Shown here piece by piece: positions 8,879-17,430 of a DNA stretch of 64,000 nucleotides. Each line of letters starts with the position of its first letter. Position 1 is the first letter of the stretch. Where the stretch lies: positions 62,001 to 126,000 of the forward strand of contig JACWEG010000001.1 in the NCBI GenBank assembly GCA_014653605.1. Reading direction: 5' to 3'. This DNA comes from Pelagibacterales bacterium SAG-MED37 (GTDB taxonomy: Bacteria; Pseudomonadota; Alphaproteobacteria; Pelagibacterales; Pelagibacteraceae). A program made the position numbers and the translations under genes. The notes under the pieces were generated by a model that was not told the origin of the DNA, did not search any database, and worked only from the letters and a program-made list of their open reading frames with translations.

Positions 8879-10169
8879 ACTATTAATATTTATTTTAATT
8901 TCTTTTCTTCTAAATAATTGTTCATTAAACAAGAATTCAAAACTATGGAATGAGAAAGAAAAAATTGAAAATGAAAACAAGAATTTAAAAAAAATTCTTG
9001 TTAAAAAAGAAAATGCAGTGAGTGAATTAAATGCTTCATTAAAATTAAACTTGTCTAAAAGTCAAAATAATAAAAAAACAAATAATAAACTCAATAACTT
9101 TGGATCGCTGGAATATGAAGGACATCTTAATAAAATTGCAACTCATAAATTTTCAAAATTTGAAAATTTTGCGCAATCTAATTTTGAACCATTATTTTTA
9201 GATAATGGTTTAATATTTTTTAATAAAAAAGGAGACATCATAAGAATTGATGAAAATAAAAAGATTTCTTGGAAAAAAAATTATTATTCTAAAAATGAAA
9301 AAAAATTAAATCCAATTTTGTCACTTTCTTTGGTAAACAATAACTTAATAGTGGCTGATAACGTTTCAAAAATCTTTTCAATTAATAGTAATTCAGGAGA
9401 TTTAATATGGTCTAATAAAAGTGATTATCCATTTAATTCAGAAATAAAAATTAAAGATAACAAATTTTTTGTAGTTGATTACAAAAATATTTTAAGATGT
9501 TTTTATTTAAATGATGGTTCTGAATGTTGGAATGTACAGACAGAAGACTCTTTTACTGTTTCAAAATCAAAATTTTCGTTAATAATTAAAGATAACTTAA
9601 TTATTTTTAATAACTCAATAGGGGATATTACAGCAGTTGACATATCCTCAGGATTAATACAATGGCAACTTCCCACCCAAAAAAGCACTATTACTAATGA
9701 GACGTATAATTTTAACTACTCAAAATTAATAAGTGATGGTAATTCAATTTATTTTTCAAATAATAAAAATCAATTTTATTCAGTTGATTTGAAAACTGGA
9801 ACAACTAATTGGATTAATGAAATTAATTCTATTTTAACACCCATTATAGTTGATGATTTTATTTTTACTGTTTCAAATAGTGGACATCTTTTTACTCTTC
9901 AAAACAAACAGGGTAATATAATTAAGATTAACAATCTTTACAAAAATTATGATCAAAAAAAAAGAAAGAATTTAAAACCAACAGGTTTTTCCATTGGTAG
10001 TAATAAACTTTATCTGAGTAATTCAAATGGAAGTTTAATAATAATAAATTTAAATTCAGGAGATGTGTTAAAAGCTGAAAAAGTTGCTCGCAACTTTATA
10101 TCGAAACCTTACATTCAAGGTGGAAATTTATTTGTTGTTAAAAATGGATCTATAATTCAATATGATTAA
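8871..10169 (+). CDS. bamB: BamB-like beta-propeller lipoprotein
   Basis: The 432-aa protein begins with a lipoprotein signal (LLIFILISFLLNNC, lipid-modified Cys about residue 17), then a charged coiled-coil-like linker, then repeated PQQ-type blades such as NSGDLIWSNK, NDGSECWNV, SSGLIQWQL and KTGTTNWIN. BamB is the outer-membrane lipoprotein scaffold of the beta-barrel assembly machinery. Start is GTG, overlapping the TPR gene. In many proteobacteria der (engA) follows; here a cupin gene does instead. The long Asn/Lys-rich linker is unlike enteric BamB but in keeping with the AT-rich genome. Confidence 0.75.
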   Translation: MNKLLIFILISFLLNNCSLNKNSKLWNEKEKIENENKNLKKILVKKENAVSELNASLKLNLSKSQNNKKTNNKLNNFGSLEYEGHLNKIATHKFSKFENFAQSNFEPLFLDNGLIFFNKKGDIIRIDENKKISWKKNYYSKNEKKLNPILSLSLVNNNLIVADNVSKIFSINSNSGDLIWSNKSDYPFNSEIKIKDNKFFVVDYKNILRCFYLNDGSECWNVQTEDSFTVSKSKFSLIIKDNLIIFNNSIGDITAVDISSGLIQWQLPTQKSTITNETYNFNYSKLISDGNSIYFSNNKNQFYSVDLKTGTTNWINEINSILTPIIVDDFIFTVSNSGHLFTLQNKQGNIIKINNLYKNYDQKKRKNLKPTGFSIGSNKLYLSNSNGSLIIINLNSGDVLKAEKVARNFISKPYIQGGNLFVVKNGSIIQYD

Positions 10170-10171
10170 AT

Positions 10172-10600
10172 ATGTTTTTAAGATTCTTAGAAAAAATTGG
10201 AAGAAAAAAAGTTGTTCTAGATAGAGGACCCTCCCATCCTAGATATGCTGAAGCTAAACCATGGATGAATAGGTACTATGTTCTTTTGAGACATAGACCA
10301 AAATGGTTTCCCTTTAACATCTTGATCCATGAGATGTTGGCTGATGATCATGGAGACGGAGTTCATAATCATACTTTTCCTTATATTACGATAATATTAA
10401 GAGGGGGTTATTGGGAAACTTTGACCACAGGAAAATTTTGGAGACCACCAGGATACATTGGTTTTAGATCAGCTAATAATTTACATAGAGTTGATTTAAA
10501 ACCTGGTACGAAGCCTTTAACTATATTTATTTCAGGTCCTTTTGGATTGAGACGCGGACCAAGATCAGAGTACGGAATAGATTTTAAAACAAAAAAATGA
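10172..10600 (+). CDS. Cupin-fold protein of unknown function
   Basis: The 142-aa protein has a histidine-rich double-motif layout reminiscent of cupins: HEMLADDHGDGVHNH, then YITIILRGGYWE, and later NNLHRVDL, which could bind a metal ion. I do not recognise a characterised relative. It sits 2 bases after bamB and overlaps the ZapE-like ATPase start by 4 bases, so it is transcribed with them, but that context does not define its role. Fold assignment is from motif spacing only. Confidence 0.55.
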   Translation: MFLRFLEKIGRKKVVLDRGPSHPRYAEAKPWMNRYYVLLRHRPKWFPFNILIHEMLADDHGDGVHNHTFPYITIILRGGYWETLTTGKFWRPPGYIGFRSANNLHRVDLKPGTKPLTIFISGPFGLRRGPRSEYGIDFKTKK

Positions 10601-11643
10601 ATTTAAACAAATTATTTTTAAATCATTGTGAAGATAAGCAATATGAGATTAATCAAAATCAAATTGATATAATAGATAAACTTAAGGATTTCTATTCAAG
10701 TAATTTTAATCAAAATTTTCTAAAAAAATTTTTTAAAAAAGAGAAGAGCAAATTAGGATTCTACTTAGTTGGAGATGTAGGAGTTGGTAAAACGATGATT
10801 CTTAATTTTTTTTTTAAAACATTAAAGGAAAAAAAAATGAGACTTCATTTTAATGAATTTATGATTAAATTTCATAATCATATTTTTGAAAATAAAGATA
10901 AGGAAAATGGAATAAAAAATTTTGTAAAAGATTTAAGTAAAAAAACTGAAATTCTTTACTTTGATGAATTTCAAGTCACTAATATCGTTGATGCAATGAT
11001 TTTAGGAAGATTGTTTGAAAAGATATTTGAGGAAAATATTAAAGTTATTTTTTCTTCAAATATACTTATAAAAGACCTTTATAAAGATGGTTTGCAAAGA
11101 GATCAATTTATTCCATTTATTAAAATTTTAGAAAATTATTGTTTTCAGAAAGAATTGTTAATTGATGAGGATTATCGCTCAAGTAAAAATGTTAATTTAG
11201 AAAGATTTTTATCTCCAATTGATAAATCAACAAATTTTATATTTAATAAATATTTTAGAAAAGTTACCAAGAATAAAAAAAAGACACTTAAAATTTTGGA
11301 AATAAAAGGACGCCAAATAAGATTAGAAAATTTTTATGATGGAGTTATAAAATTTAACTTTGATGAATTATTTAATAAAAATCTGGGATCTGAGGATTAT
11401 ATAGCAATTGCTGATATTAGTGACTTTATCTTTATTATAAGTTTACCTAAATTTGATCAAAATAATTCCAATCAACAACAAAGATTTATTACTTTTATTG
11501 ATATTATTTATGAAAAAAGAATTCCATTAATGATTACCTCTGAGGAAAATTTAGATTTTTTAGGATCATCAAATAATTTGAATGAACCATTTAAAAGAAC
11601 AACCAGTCGACTATATGAACTAACTTCAAAGAATTATTTATAG
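10597..11643 (+). CDS. zapE: AFG1/ZapE-like P-loop ATPase
   Basis: The 348-aa length suits the AFG1-like ATPase family. A Walker A motif (VGDVGVGKTM), Walker B (ILYFDEFQVTNIVDA) with the family-specific DEFQVTD/N-type sequence, and the LYKDGLQRDQFIPFI and DYR segments are visible. In E. coli ZapE acts at the division ring and in membrane-protein quality; the mitochondrial homologue AFG1/LACE1 supports respiratory complex turnover. Overlaps the cupin gene by 4 bases and is followed after 3 bases by a YjbQ gene. Confidence 0.85.
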   Translation: MNLNKLFLNHCEDKQYEINQNQIDIIDKLKDFYSSNFNQNFLKKFFKKEKSKLGFYLVGDVGVGKTMILNFFFKTLKEKKMRLHFNEFMIKFHNHIFENKDKENGIKNFVKDLSKKTEILYFDEFQVTNIVDAMILGRLFEKIFEENIKVIFSSNILIKDLYKDGLQRDQFIPFIKILENYCFQKELLIDEDYRSSKNVNLERFLSPIDKSTNFIFNKYFRKVTKNKKKTLKILEIKGRQIRLENFYDGVIKFNFDELFNKNLGSEDYIAIADISDFIFIISLPKFDQNNSNQQQRFITFIDIIYEKRIPLMITSEENLDFLGSSNNLNEPFKRTTSRLYELTSKNYL

Positions 11644-11646
11644 AAA

Positions 11647-12066
11647 ATGAGACAAGAATTTTTTAATTATCAAGTCAATACAAATGGCCAACAGCTTTAT
11701 GAATTCACTTCGGAAATAGTTCAATGGGTAAATAAAAATAAATTTAAAAATGGTATTCTAAATTTAAATATTCAACATACTAGCGCATCGTTAATTGTTC
11801 AAGAAAATGCAGATCCAGATGTACAAACAGATTTAGTAAATTATTTTAATAAACTTGTTCCAATGGATAAATCTCTTTATATTCATACCACAGAAGGTAA
11901 AGATGATATGCCAGCTCATATTAAATCTTCTTTAACAAATAATCAGATAACTTTAAGTATTAAAAATAGCGAAATTATACTTGGAACATGGCAGGGATTA
12001 TATCTTTTTGAACATAGATTAGATCCTCAAATAAGAAAAATTTTATTCCATTTTTTAGGTGATTAA
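11647..12066 (+). CDS. YjbQ/UPF0047 family protein
   Basis: A 139-aa protein with the conserved UPF0047 signatures: NIQHTSASLIVQENADPDVQ, HTTEGKDDMPAHIK and the C-terminal GTWQGLYLFEHR. The family is small, widespread and annotated as secondary thiamine-phosphate synthase enzyme because E. coli YjbQ has weak activity of that kind; its main role is unsettled. Last gene of the plus-strand run, converging with a minus-strand hypothetical gene only 5 bases away, so the two transcripts probably overlap at their ends. Confidence 0.85.
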   Translation: MRQEFFNYQVNTNGQQLYEFTSEIVQWVNKNKFKNGILNLNIQHTSASLIVQENADPDVQTDLVNYFNKLVPMDKSLYIHTTEGKDDMPAHIKSSLTNNQITLSIKNSEIILGTWQGLYLFEHRLDPQIRKILFHFLGD

Positions 12067-12071
12067 AATTT

Positions 12072-12533
12072 TTATCGGTATGGATCGTAAGCCCACTGTA
12101 ATATTGCTTGTCTTTGTCTCTTTCTACATCCTAAGTCACCTTTTTCACAATTTTTTTCTATTGCCAAAACGTGTCTTCTAAAGTTTTTCCATCTTTTAAT
12201 TTGGATTTCGTCTATATGAGGAATTCTTCTTCCATTAGTATATCTACAATACCATTGAAACCAACCCAGAGGATCCTCTTTGAAAATCCATCCCTTTTCA
12301 ATCCAGTGTTCTCTTGATAATCCTGATACCACTTTAAATCTATTGAGATTAACATCAAAAGTTTTGCTAATTTTTACATTTTTAAACCATATTTTTGGAT
12401 ATTCTTTTACATCTAATCCAAAATAAGATCCTCCAAACACTCCTAACTCCATCATTCTTTTTGGTGTTAATTCTGGTTTAAAAATTTTATAAAAATCTAA
12501 ATTATCGACTTTGTTTTTTAAAATTTTTTTCAT
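12072..12533 (-). CDS. Conserved-looking hypothetical protein
   Basis: The 153-aa protein is rich in Trp, Lys and Arg (REHWIEKGWIF, GWFQWYCRYTNGRR, QIKRWKNFRRH) and ends in CEKGDLGCRKRQRQAILQWAYDPYR. The Cys pair plus basic C-terminal stretch suggests a nucleic-acid or nucleotide context, but no domain is recognised. There is no signal peptide or membrane segment. It follows the DpaL-like gene after 12 bases in the same direction, so it is probably co-transcribed with the lyase and the glutamine-synthetase-family gene. Confidence 0.6.
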   Translation of the reverse strand: MKKILKNKVDNLDFYKIFKPELTPKRMMELGVFGGSYFGLDVKEYPKIWFKNVKISKTFDVNLNRFKVVSGLSREHWIEKGWIFKEDPLGWFQWYCRYTNGRRIPHIDEIQIKRWKNFRRHVLAIEKNCEKGDLGCRKRQRQAILQWAYDPYR

Positions 12534-12545
12534 TAAAACTTTATT

Positions 12546-13673
12546 TTATTGATTTATTAATTTTTGATACATTTCTTTGTCTGTATCCCCCTCACATCCA
12601 ATTAGTAAAACATTTGAATTTTTATTTAGTTGCATTTTTTCTTTTATTTTCTCATTTTCACAACTTGAAATTAAACTTATTACTCCTGGTGTTGAGTTTT
12701 CTCCTGCAATAATTTTTTCATCACTAAAGTTTGCATTTCCAAGTAATTTCATAGTTTTTGCAATATCATCATCTGGTAAACTAATACAATATTTAACTGA
12801 ATTTTTTAAGATTTCCCATGGGACCAAAGATACTTCTCCACAAGACATTCCACCCATTAAACTTTCTCTTATAATGTCAATTTTTTCTATTTTGCCTGTT
12901 CTAATACTTTCCAAAACACATGCTGCACTATCAGGTTCTACAACTACAGTTATTGGTATATTTTTAAGATATCTTGCAACACCAGCAATCATTGCTCCAG
13001 CCATACCACCCACACCTGCTTGTAAAATTATGTGAGAAATTTTGTTATGATCAAGCTGGTCAACAATTTCTTTCATCATAACCGCATATCCAGCCATAGT
13101 ATATTTTGGAACAGTAATATATTCTTTCCAAGCAACATCTTGAATTATCTGCCAATTATTTTTGGTTGATTGTTTAATACATTCAATTAATGAATTTTCA
13201 TAATTACCTTTTACTTTAATTACATCTGCGCCAAGATCAGACATCACTTTACCTCTAGCATCGGTAACATATTCACTAATAAAAATTTTGCATTTAAGAC
13301 CTAGTCTTTTAGCACCCCATGCTACTGACCTTCCATGATTTCCTGCAGTCGCCGTTGCAACTACGATATCTTTATTTCCTTTTGTAACTTTTTCTACAGC
13401 ATATGCCCCTCCAAGTGCTTTGAAAGACTTTAGGTCAAAACGTTTACTCTCATCTTTATAAAAAATTTTATTTAGATTTAATTCTTTTGATAGTTTATTT
13501 AATTCTACCAAAGGAGTTGGAGAATATCCTTTCCAATTAGATATTTTTGTATAAGCATCATCAATATCTTCTTTGGATAATGAATTTAAAATTTGATTTT
13601 TGTTAAAAGAGAACTTTTGGTTTTCAAGAAATTCGGTAAGTTTCCATAAATGACCATTAGATAAGATTGACAT
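12546..13673 (-). CDS. dpaL: Diaminopropionate ammonia-lyase-like PLP enzyme
   Basis: This 375-aa fold-type II PLP enzyme has the lysine motif SFKALGGAYA, the phosphate-binding neighbourhood TATAGNHGRSVAWGAKRLG, and AGVGGMAGAM. Segments such as KYTMAGYAVMMKEI, SLMGGMSCGEVSLVPWEIL and GENSTPGVISL are typical of 2,3-diaminopropionate ammonia-lyase (YgeX/DpaL) rather than threonine dehydratase. DpaL converts diaminopropionate, and D-serine weakly, to pyruvate and ammonia. It lies 3 bases downstream of a glutamine-synthetase-family gene, so released ammonia and glutamylation may be linked. A related amino-acid ammonia-lyase with another substrate is possible. Confidence 0.75.
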   Translation of the reverse strand: MSILSNGHLWKLTEFLENQKFSFNKNQILNSLSKEDIDDAYTKISNWKGYSPTPLVELNKLSKELNLNKIFYKDESKRFDLKSFKALGGAYAVEKVTKGNKDIVVATATAGNHGRSVAWGAKRLGLKCKIFISEYVTDARGKVMSDLGADVIKVKGNYENSLIECIKQSTKNNWQIIQDVAWKEYITVPKYTMAGYAVMMKEIVDQLDHNKISHIILQAGVGGMAGAMIAGVARYLKNIPITVVVEPDSAACVLESIRTGKIEKIDIIRESLMGGMSCGEVSLVPWEILKNSVKYCISLPDDDIAKTMKLLGNANFSDEKIIAGENSTPGVISLISSCENEKIKEKMQLNKNSNVLLIGCEGDTDKEMYQKLINQ

Positions 13674-13676
13674 ATC

Positions 13677-15002
13677 TTAGCAGTCTAGCGTATTATCTCT
13701 TTCCCACCTAGTAATAGCTTTTGTTTTGTCAAAATTTTCTTTTTGTTTAAATTGGTTAATTTCAGAATTTTTAAGTTTAATATAACTATTGATAACCTCT
13801 TTACCAAAAGCATCATTTATATCTTTATTACTTTTAAGTTTTTCAAGTGATTGATCTAATTCGTTTGGAAGCTTCGGAAGATTAGGATATTTTTTATGAT
13901 CCTCATACATATTACAATCTAATGGTTTTCCTGGATCAATCTTATTTTTTAAACCATCTAAACCTGCAGCTAATATACTAGCTTGTAACAAATATGGATT
14001 TACAGACCCATCCATTAACCTTAATTCAAATCTACCAGGATCTGGAATTCTAATCATGTGCGTTCTATTGTTGCCAGTATAGGAAATACTACTAGGTGAC
14101 CATGATGCTCCAGATTTAGTTGGAGGAGCATTTATTCTTCGATAACTATTTATTGTTGGATTAAAAAAAGCTGATAATGAAGATGCATTCTTTATTACAC
14201 CTCCAAGAAAATTATAAGCCATTTTACTTAAACCTAAATTATTAGATTTATCTAAAAACTTATTTTTTTTACCATCCCAAACTGAGATGTGGGCATGACA
14301 CCCATTGCCAGTTAAATTTTCAAAAGGTTTTGGCATAAACGTTGCTCTTAATCCATGTTTTTCTGCAATCGTCTTTACCATAAATTTAAAGAAAGTATGT
14401 CTATCTGCTGTAACTAAACAGTCATCATAATCCCAGTTCATTTCAAATTGACCATTAGCATCTTCATGATCATTTTGATAAGGACCCCATCCCATTTCAA
14501 TCATGCAATCACAAATTTCTTTAATTAGATCATATCTTCTCATTAAAGCTGATTGATCATAACAAGGTTTTGACTGAGTATCTCTGGGGTCAGCTATTGA
14601 ATTACCATCTGTTGAAATGAGAAAATATTCACATTCAACACCAGATTTCATCTGTAGACTCTTTTTTTTAAGTTTTTTAATTTGATTTTTTAGCATTACT
14701 CTTGGTGATGCTTCCACAGGCTTTCCATTCATCCAAAGATCGGATGCTAACCAACCAACTTCTTTATTCCATGGTAATTGAATTAAACTATCAGGGTCTG
14801 GAATACCAAACATATCAGAGTCAGCAGGTGACATATCTAACCAAGCAGCAAATCCAGCAAATCCTGCTCCAGCTTCTTGCATTTCTTTTATAGCTCTTGT
14901 AGGAACTAATTTTGATCTTAATACTCCAAATAAGTCAACAAAACTTATTAAGAAGTATTTTATTTTTTTTTCTTTCGCAATTTTAAATAAGTTTTTTGAC
15001 AT
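13677..15002 (-). CDS. gmaS: Type III glutamine synthetase family, probable gamma-glutamylmethylamide synthetase
   Basis: The 441-aa protein belongs to the GlnT/GmaS group of the glutamine synthetase superfamily. Visible motifs include GAGFAGFA, QNDHEDANGQFEMNW, GNGCHAHISVW, NSYRRINAP and the late RFELRLMDGSVNPYL. Length and the C-terminal TRWERDNTLDC resemble proteins annotated type III glutamate-ammonia ligase, several of which are characterised GMA synthetases joining methylamine to glutamate with ATP. Context supports this: N-methylglutamate synthase and dehydrogenase genes lie nearby. However, a second superfamily member sits directly in the mgs operon, so which paralogue makes GMA is not settled, and this one is paired with dpaL. 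Confidence 0.6.
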   Translation of the reverse strand: MSKNLFKIAKEKKIKYFLISFVDLFGVLRSKLVPTRAIKEMQEAGAGFAGFAAWLDMSPADSDMFGIPDPDSLIQLPWNKEVGWLASDLWMNGKPVEASPRVMLKNQIKKLKKKSLQMKSGVECEYFLISTDGNSIADPRDTQSKPCYDQSALMRRYDLIKEICDCMIEMGWGPYQNDHEDANGQFEMNWDYDDCLVTADRHTFFKFMVKTIAEKHGLRATFMPKPFENLTGNGCHAHISVWDGKKNKFLDKSNNLGLSKMAYNFLGGVIKNASSLSAFFNPTINSYRRINAPPTKSGASWSPSSISYTGNNRTHMIRIPDPGRFELRLMDGSVNPYLLQASILAAGLDGLKNKIDPGKPLDCNMYEDHKKYPNLPKLPNELDQSLEKLKSNKDINDAFGKEVINSYIKLKNSEINQFKQKENFDKTKAITRWERDNTLDC

Positions 15003-15019
15003 GAATTAAATTAACATAA

Positions 15020-15175
15020 TTACCTAAAAAAAGAAAAAATTGTTTCTCTATAATATATAAGGTTAACAACAATAATTATTATTATAGCTAAAATAACTCC
15101 GTACTTCGATTTTGGAAAAGCAACACCTCGCATTTTGCTAGGTCTTAATTCTTTATTTTTTTCTTCTTCTTGCAT
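15020..15175 (-). CDS. Small single-span membrane protein (51 aa)
   Basis: This ORF is too short for the track. From an ATG at 15175 it encodes 51 aa: a charged N-terminus (MQEEEKNKELRPSK), then one strong membrane helix (YGVILAIIIIIVVNLIYY) and a short basic tail. The stop lies 17 bases before the start of the glutamine-synthetase-family gene, and a terminator precedes it, so it would be the first gene of the gmaS-dpaL transcript. Function is unknown. The open frame, helix and position support it; no homologue can be named. Confidence 0.5.
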   Translation of the reverse strand: MQEEEKNKELRPSKMRGVAFPKSKYGVILAIIIIIVVNLIYYRETIFSFFR

Positions 15176-15191
15176 TTTATGATTGAAAATT

Positions 15192-15221
15192 AAAAAGGGC
15201 GCTACAATTCAAGTAGCGCCC
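15192..15221 (-). terminator. Intrinsic terminator after the amt transcript
   Basis: On the minus strand a perfect 9-bp stem GGGCGCTAC/GTAGCGCCC with a 7-base loop is followed by a run of five T. It stands out for its GC content in an AT-rich region. It lies just after the 76-aa gene behind amt and separates that transcript from the gmaS-dpaL group. Confidence 0.9.
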
Positions 15222-15237
15222 AAATTTTTATTTTATA

Positions 15238-15468
15238 TTACCATTCAGCAATGTTGCTTTTATGATCATTAGCGCTATGTCTTTTTCTTGCCAATCTTTC
15301 GAGCTCTTCACTCTCAGATTTTGCAGTCAAAACATGCCAACCGATCCATATAACAAAGCCTAGGATAACCAGTAGTGTTTCACTTGAACCAGCACCAGGA
15401 TAAATAGCACCTGCAACTTCTTCTGCAGGTTTATTTAGGTGATCGATCCAGTTTGTAACTGTAGCCAT
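15238..15468 (-). CDS. Small membrane protein co-encoded with Amt (76 aa)
   Basis: The 76-aa product has an amphipathic N-terminus, one membrane helix (ETLLVILGFVIWIGWHVLTA) and a charged, probably cytosolic tail with ELERLARKRHS. It begins 12 bases after the amt stop, has its own ribosome site (GGAGAT), and the pair is closed by a strong terminator, so it is expressed with amt alone. No known family is recognised. A role as an Amt partner or stabilising subunit is an inference from the tight pairing; the usual GlnK partner is not next to this amt. Confidence 0.7.
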   Translation of the reverse strand: MATVTNWIDHLNKPAEEVAGAIYPGAGSSETLLVILGFVIWIGWHVLTAKSESEELERLARKRHSANDHKSNIAEW

Positions 15469-15480
15469 ATATTATCTCCT

Positions 15481-16881
15481 TTACCTGGTTGCGGATGAAA
15501 CTGCTTTTTCATCACTCTTAGCAGACTCCATCATTTCATAGTCAAGTCCAGCTATTTCTACTTCTCTTGGGATCCTTAATTTACCCATACCATGAAGTAC
15601 TTTAGCTATGACATAACCTGGTAACATTCCAAGAACACCAAACATTATGATTGCCCCTAAGAACTGTCCTAACGGGTTAATTGAAGCATACGTTGTTCCA
15701 TCCCACATAGCACCAACACTGTAACCAGATGCTGGATAACCGTTTAGAACAAAACCGCATATTACTAGACCAATAAATCCAGCATAACCATGTACCGCGA
15801 CTGCACCTACTGCATCATCAATTTTGAACTTACGTTCAACCCAATAATGTAGTTTGTATGAAATCACAACACCGATCATACCAATGATCATTGCTTGAAT
15901 TGGATGATATAAATCATTTCCAGCTGAAGCACATATAATACCAGCTAGTCCACTTGAGTAAGTCCAGAAAGGATCACCTTTAGCAATCCAATAACCGGCT
16001 AATAATCCTCCTGATAATGACATCAAGAAGTTAAAAGTAATACCACTAAGTGTAGTAGGGGTTACGTATATGTTTGTAGCTGTCCAATAACTTATTCCTT
16101 CCATCCCATATTCAGGTCCAAGGTCAAAGATTGGTATATTACATGCTGCATAAAATCCCCAGAATCCAGTATAAATTAAAAATAATCCTACTGTAACTAG
16201 CCAAGGATTTCTTGGTCCTATGTTTCTTGGCTCACCACTAGATGAAAACTTACCAATTCGTGGTCCCAAAACCATTAGAACACCCAAAGCAAATCCACCT
16301 GCAATTGCGTGAATTACTCCTGAGGCATAAGCATCATGATATCCTAAAATCTTAAGCATCCATCCATCGAAGTGCCATCCCCAAGCAGCATCAATTGTCC
16401 AAAAAACAGATCCAATCGCAATTGCTAAAATTCCAAATGCAAAAGTAGTTATTCTTTCAATGATTGCTCCTGAAACGATAGAAGCAGCTGTCCATGAGAA
16501 CAGTAAGAATGCAGCCCAGAACACTCCACTTATGTGGTCACCTAAGTTGACCGCCATGTATTCTGTATTAGCTAAATACCACTTTGCACTAAAAGTACTG
16601 TCGTCAGTGATAAGAGCTGTGCTTTCATTCATTATTGAAGGAGCAATTCCTGGTCCTGTTGGAAAAGCCCAATAAATCCACCAACCAAATAAAAACCAAG
16701 TTACTGTTACCAACGGTATCAGCATTGTATTTTTCATAAGAGTATGTTGATGGTGTTTGTATCGTGATGCACCAACTTCATACATACAGAAACCGACGTG
16801 AATTAAAAACATCAGTACCACTGTCACCCAGTAGTAAAATTCTGTAAATATAGTAGTAAGAGCACCTAACTGATCAGTCAT
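15481..16881 (-). CDS. amt: Amt family ammonium/methylammonium transporter
   Basis: The 466-aa protein contains about eleven hydrophobic helices in the Amt/Mep/Rh arrangement. Recognisable pieces include FCMYEVGASR near the first helix, DHISGVFWAAF, AWGWHFDGWM, the GVIHAIAGGFALGVL helix carrying a pore histidine, and VGAVAVHGYAGFIGLV with the second. It moves ammonium, and often methylammonium, across the inner membrane. Its location directly after the N-methylglutamate synthase genes suggests methylamine or ammonium supply to that pathway, although it is separated from them by a probable terminator. It is clearly divergent from the compact AmtB of enterics. Confidence 0.9.
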   Translation of the reverse strand: MTDQLGALTTIFTEFYYWVTVVLMFLIHVGFCMYEVGASRYKHHQHTLMKNTMLIPLVTVTWFLFGWWIYWAFPTGPGIAPSIMNESTALITDDSTFSAKWYLANTEYMAVNLGDHISGVFWAAFLLFSWTAASIVSGAIIERITTFAFGILAIAIGSVFWTIDAAWGWHFDGWMLKILGYHDAYASGVIHAIAGGFALGVLMVLGPRIGKFSSSGEPRNIGPRNPWLVTVGLFLIYTGFWGFYAACNIPIFDLGPEYGMEGISYWTATNIYVTPTTLSGITFNFLMSLSGGLLAGYWIAKGDPFWTYSSGLAGIICASAGNDLYHPIQAMIIGMIGVVISYKLHYWVERKFKIDDAVGAVAVHGYAGFIGLVICGFVLNGYPASGYSVGAMWDGTTYASINPLGQFLGAIIMFGVLGMLPGYVIAKVLHGMGKLRIPREVEIAGLDYEMMESAKSDEKAVSSATR

Positions 16882-16950
16882 ATTCTCTCTCCATATTAGT
16901 TTTCAAAAGCCTATTAAATTTTCTAAGGTGTGACAAATGAAACAACTACA

Positions 16951-16978
16951 AAAAACCTAATATAAACATCAGGTTTTT
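16951..16978 (-). terminator. Probable intrinsic terminator between the mgs operon and amt
   Basis: On the minus strand AAAAACCT pairs with AGGTTTTT (8 bp, 12-base loop) in the 124-base gap between the 138-aa gene and amt. The stem is AT-rich, so it may be leaky and allow some read-through into amt. Confidence 0.6.
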
Positions 16979-17005
16979 AAAAAAAAACAACTTAAGATTG
17001 TGGAA

Positions 17006-17422
17006 TTAAAATTTTAGATAAGCTTTTTTTAAATCTACAAGAGGATGTTTTGGAGACATTTGAAATTTAACTAGTAACTCTCTAGCTATCATATCTCTAT
17101 CCTGCTGATTTTCTGGTAACTTTATTGACTTTGGAATTGTAACCCATCCATTTGCATTTCTGCAAAACACCGCAGGTTTTCCCTCTTCATAACCCATATG
17201 AACATCTTCTAACCAGTTAAGATCATCCCAGCCCATAGCTTCTACATATTTTTTTAGGAATGGCGTTATTTTTTTATAATCTGGAAGTAAGTTTACATCA
17301 TATCTATAACCAATATGTTGGCCAATTAATTTTTCTCTAGCAGTTTCCTTAAAAGTACCAAGTTTCATTTTCTTTTCTTTTTTTGATTTACTTTTAATTT
17401 TACTATTTTTTTTCTTGGGCAT
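17006..17422 (-). CDS. Lysine-rich hypothetical protein at the end of the mgs operon
   Basis: The 138-aa protein starts with a highly basic stretch (PKKKNSKIKSKSKKEKKMK) and then a compact globular part with several Trp residues (EAMGWDDLNWLEDVHMGYEEG). Met19 (MKLGTFKETAREK) could be the true start, which would drop the basic leader. No family is recognised. It begins 8 bases after mgsC on the same strand and precedes a terminator-like hairpin, so it is probably the last gene of the N-methylglutamate synthase operon and may be an accessory subunit. Confidence 0.65.
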   Translation of the reverse strand: MPKKKNSKIKSKSKKEKKMKLGTFKETAREKLIGQHIGYRYDVNLLPDYKKITPFLKKYVEAMGWDDLNWLEDVHMGYEEGKPAVFCRNANGWVTIPKSIKLPENQQDRDMIARELLVKFQMSPKHPLVDLKKAYLKF

Positions 17423-17430
17423 AATTATCT

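Noticed and set aside
12577-13035. 152-aa plus-strand ORF opposite dpaL
   Set aside because: It lies wholly within the well-supported lyase gene and its translation is low-complexity (Ser/Phe/Ile/Pro-rich) with no motif, so it is a shadow of the AT-rich antisense.
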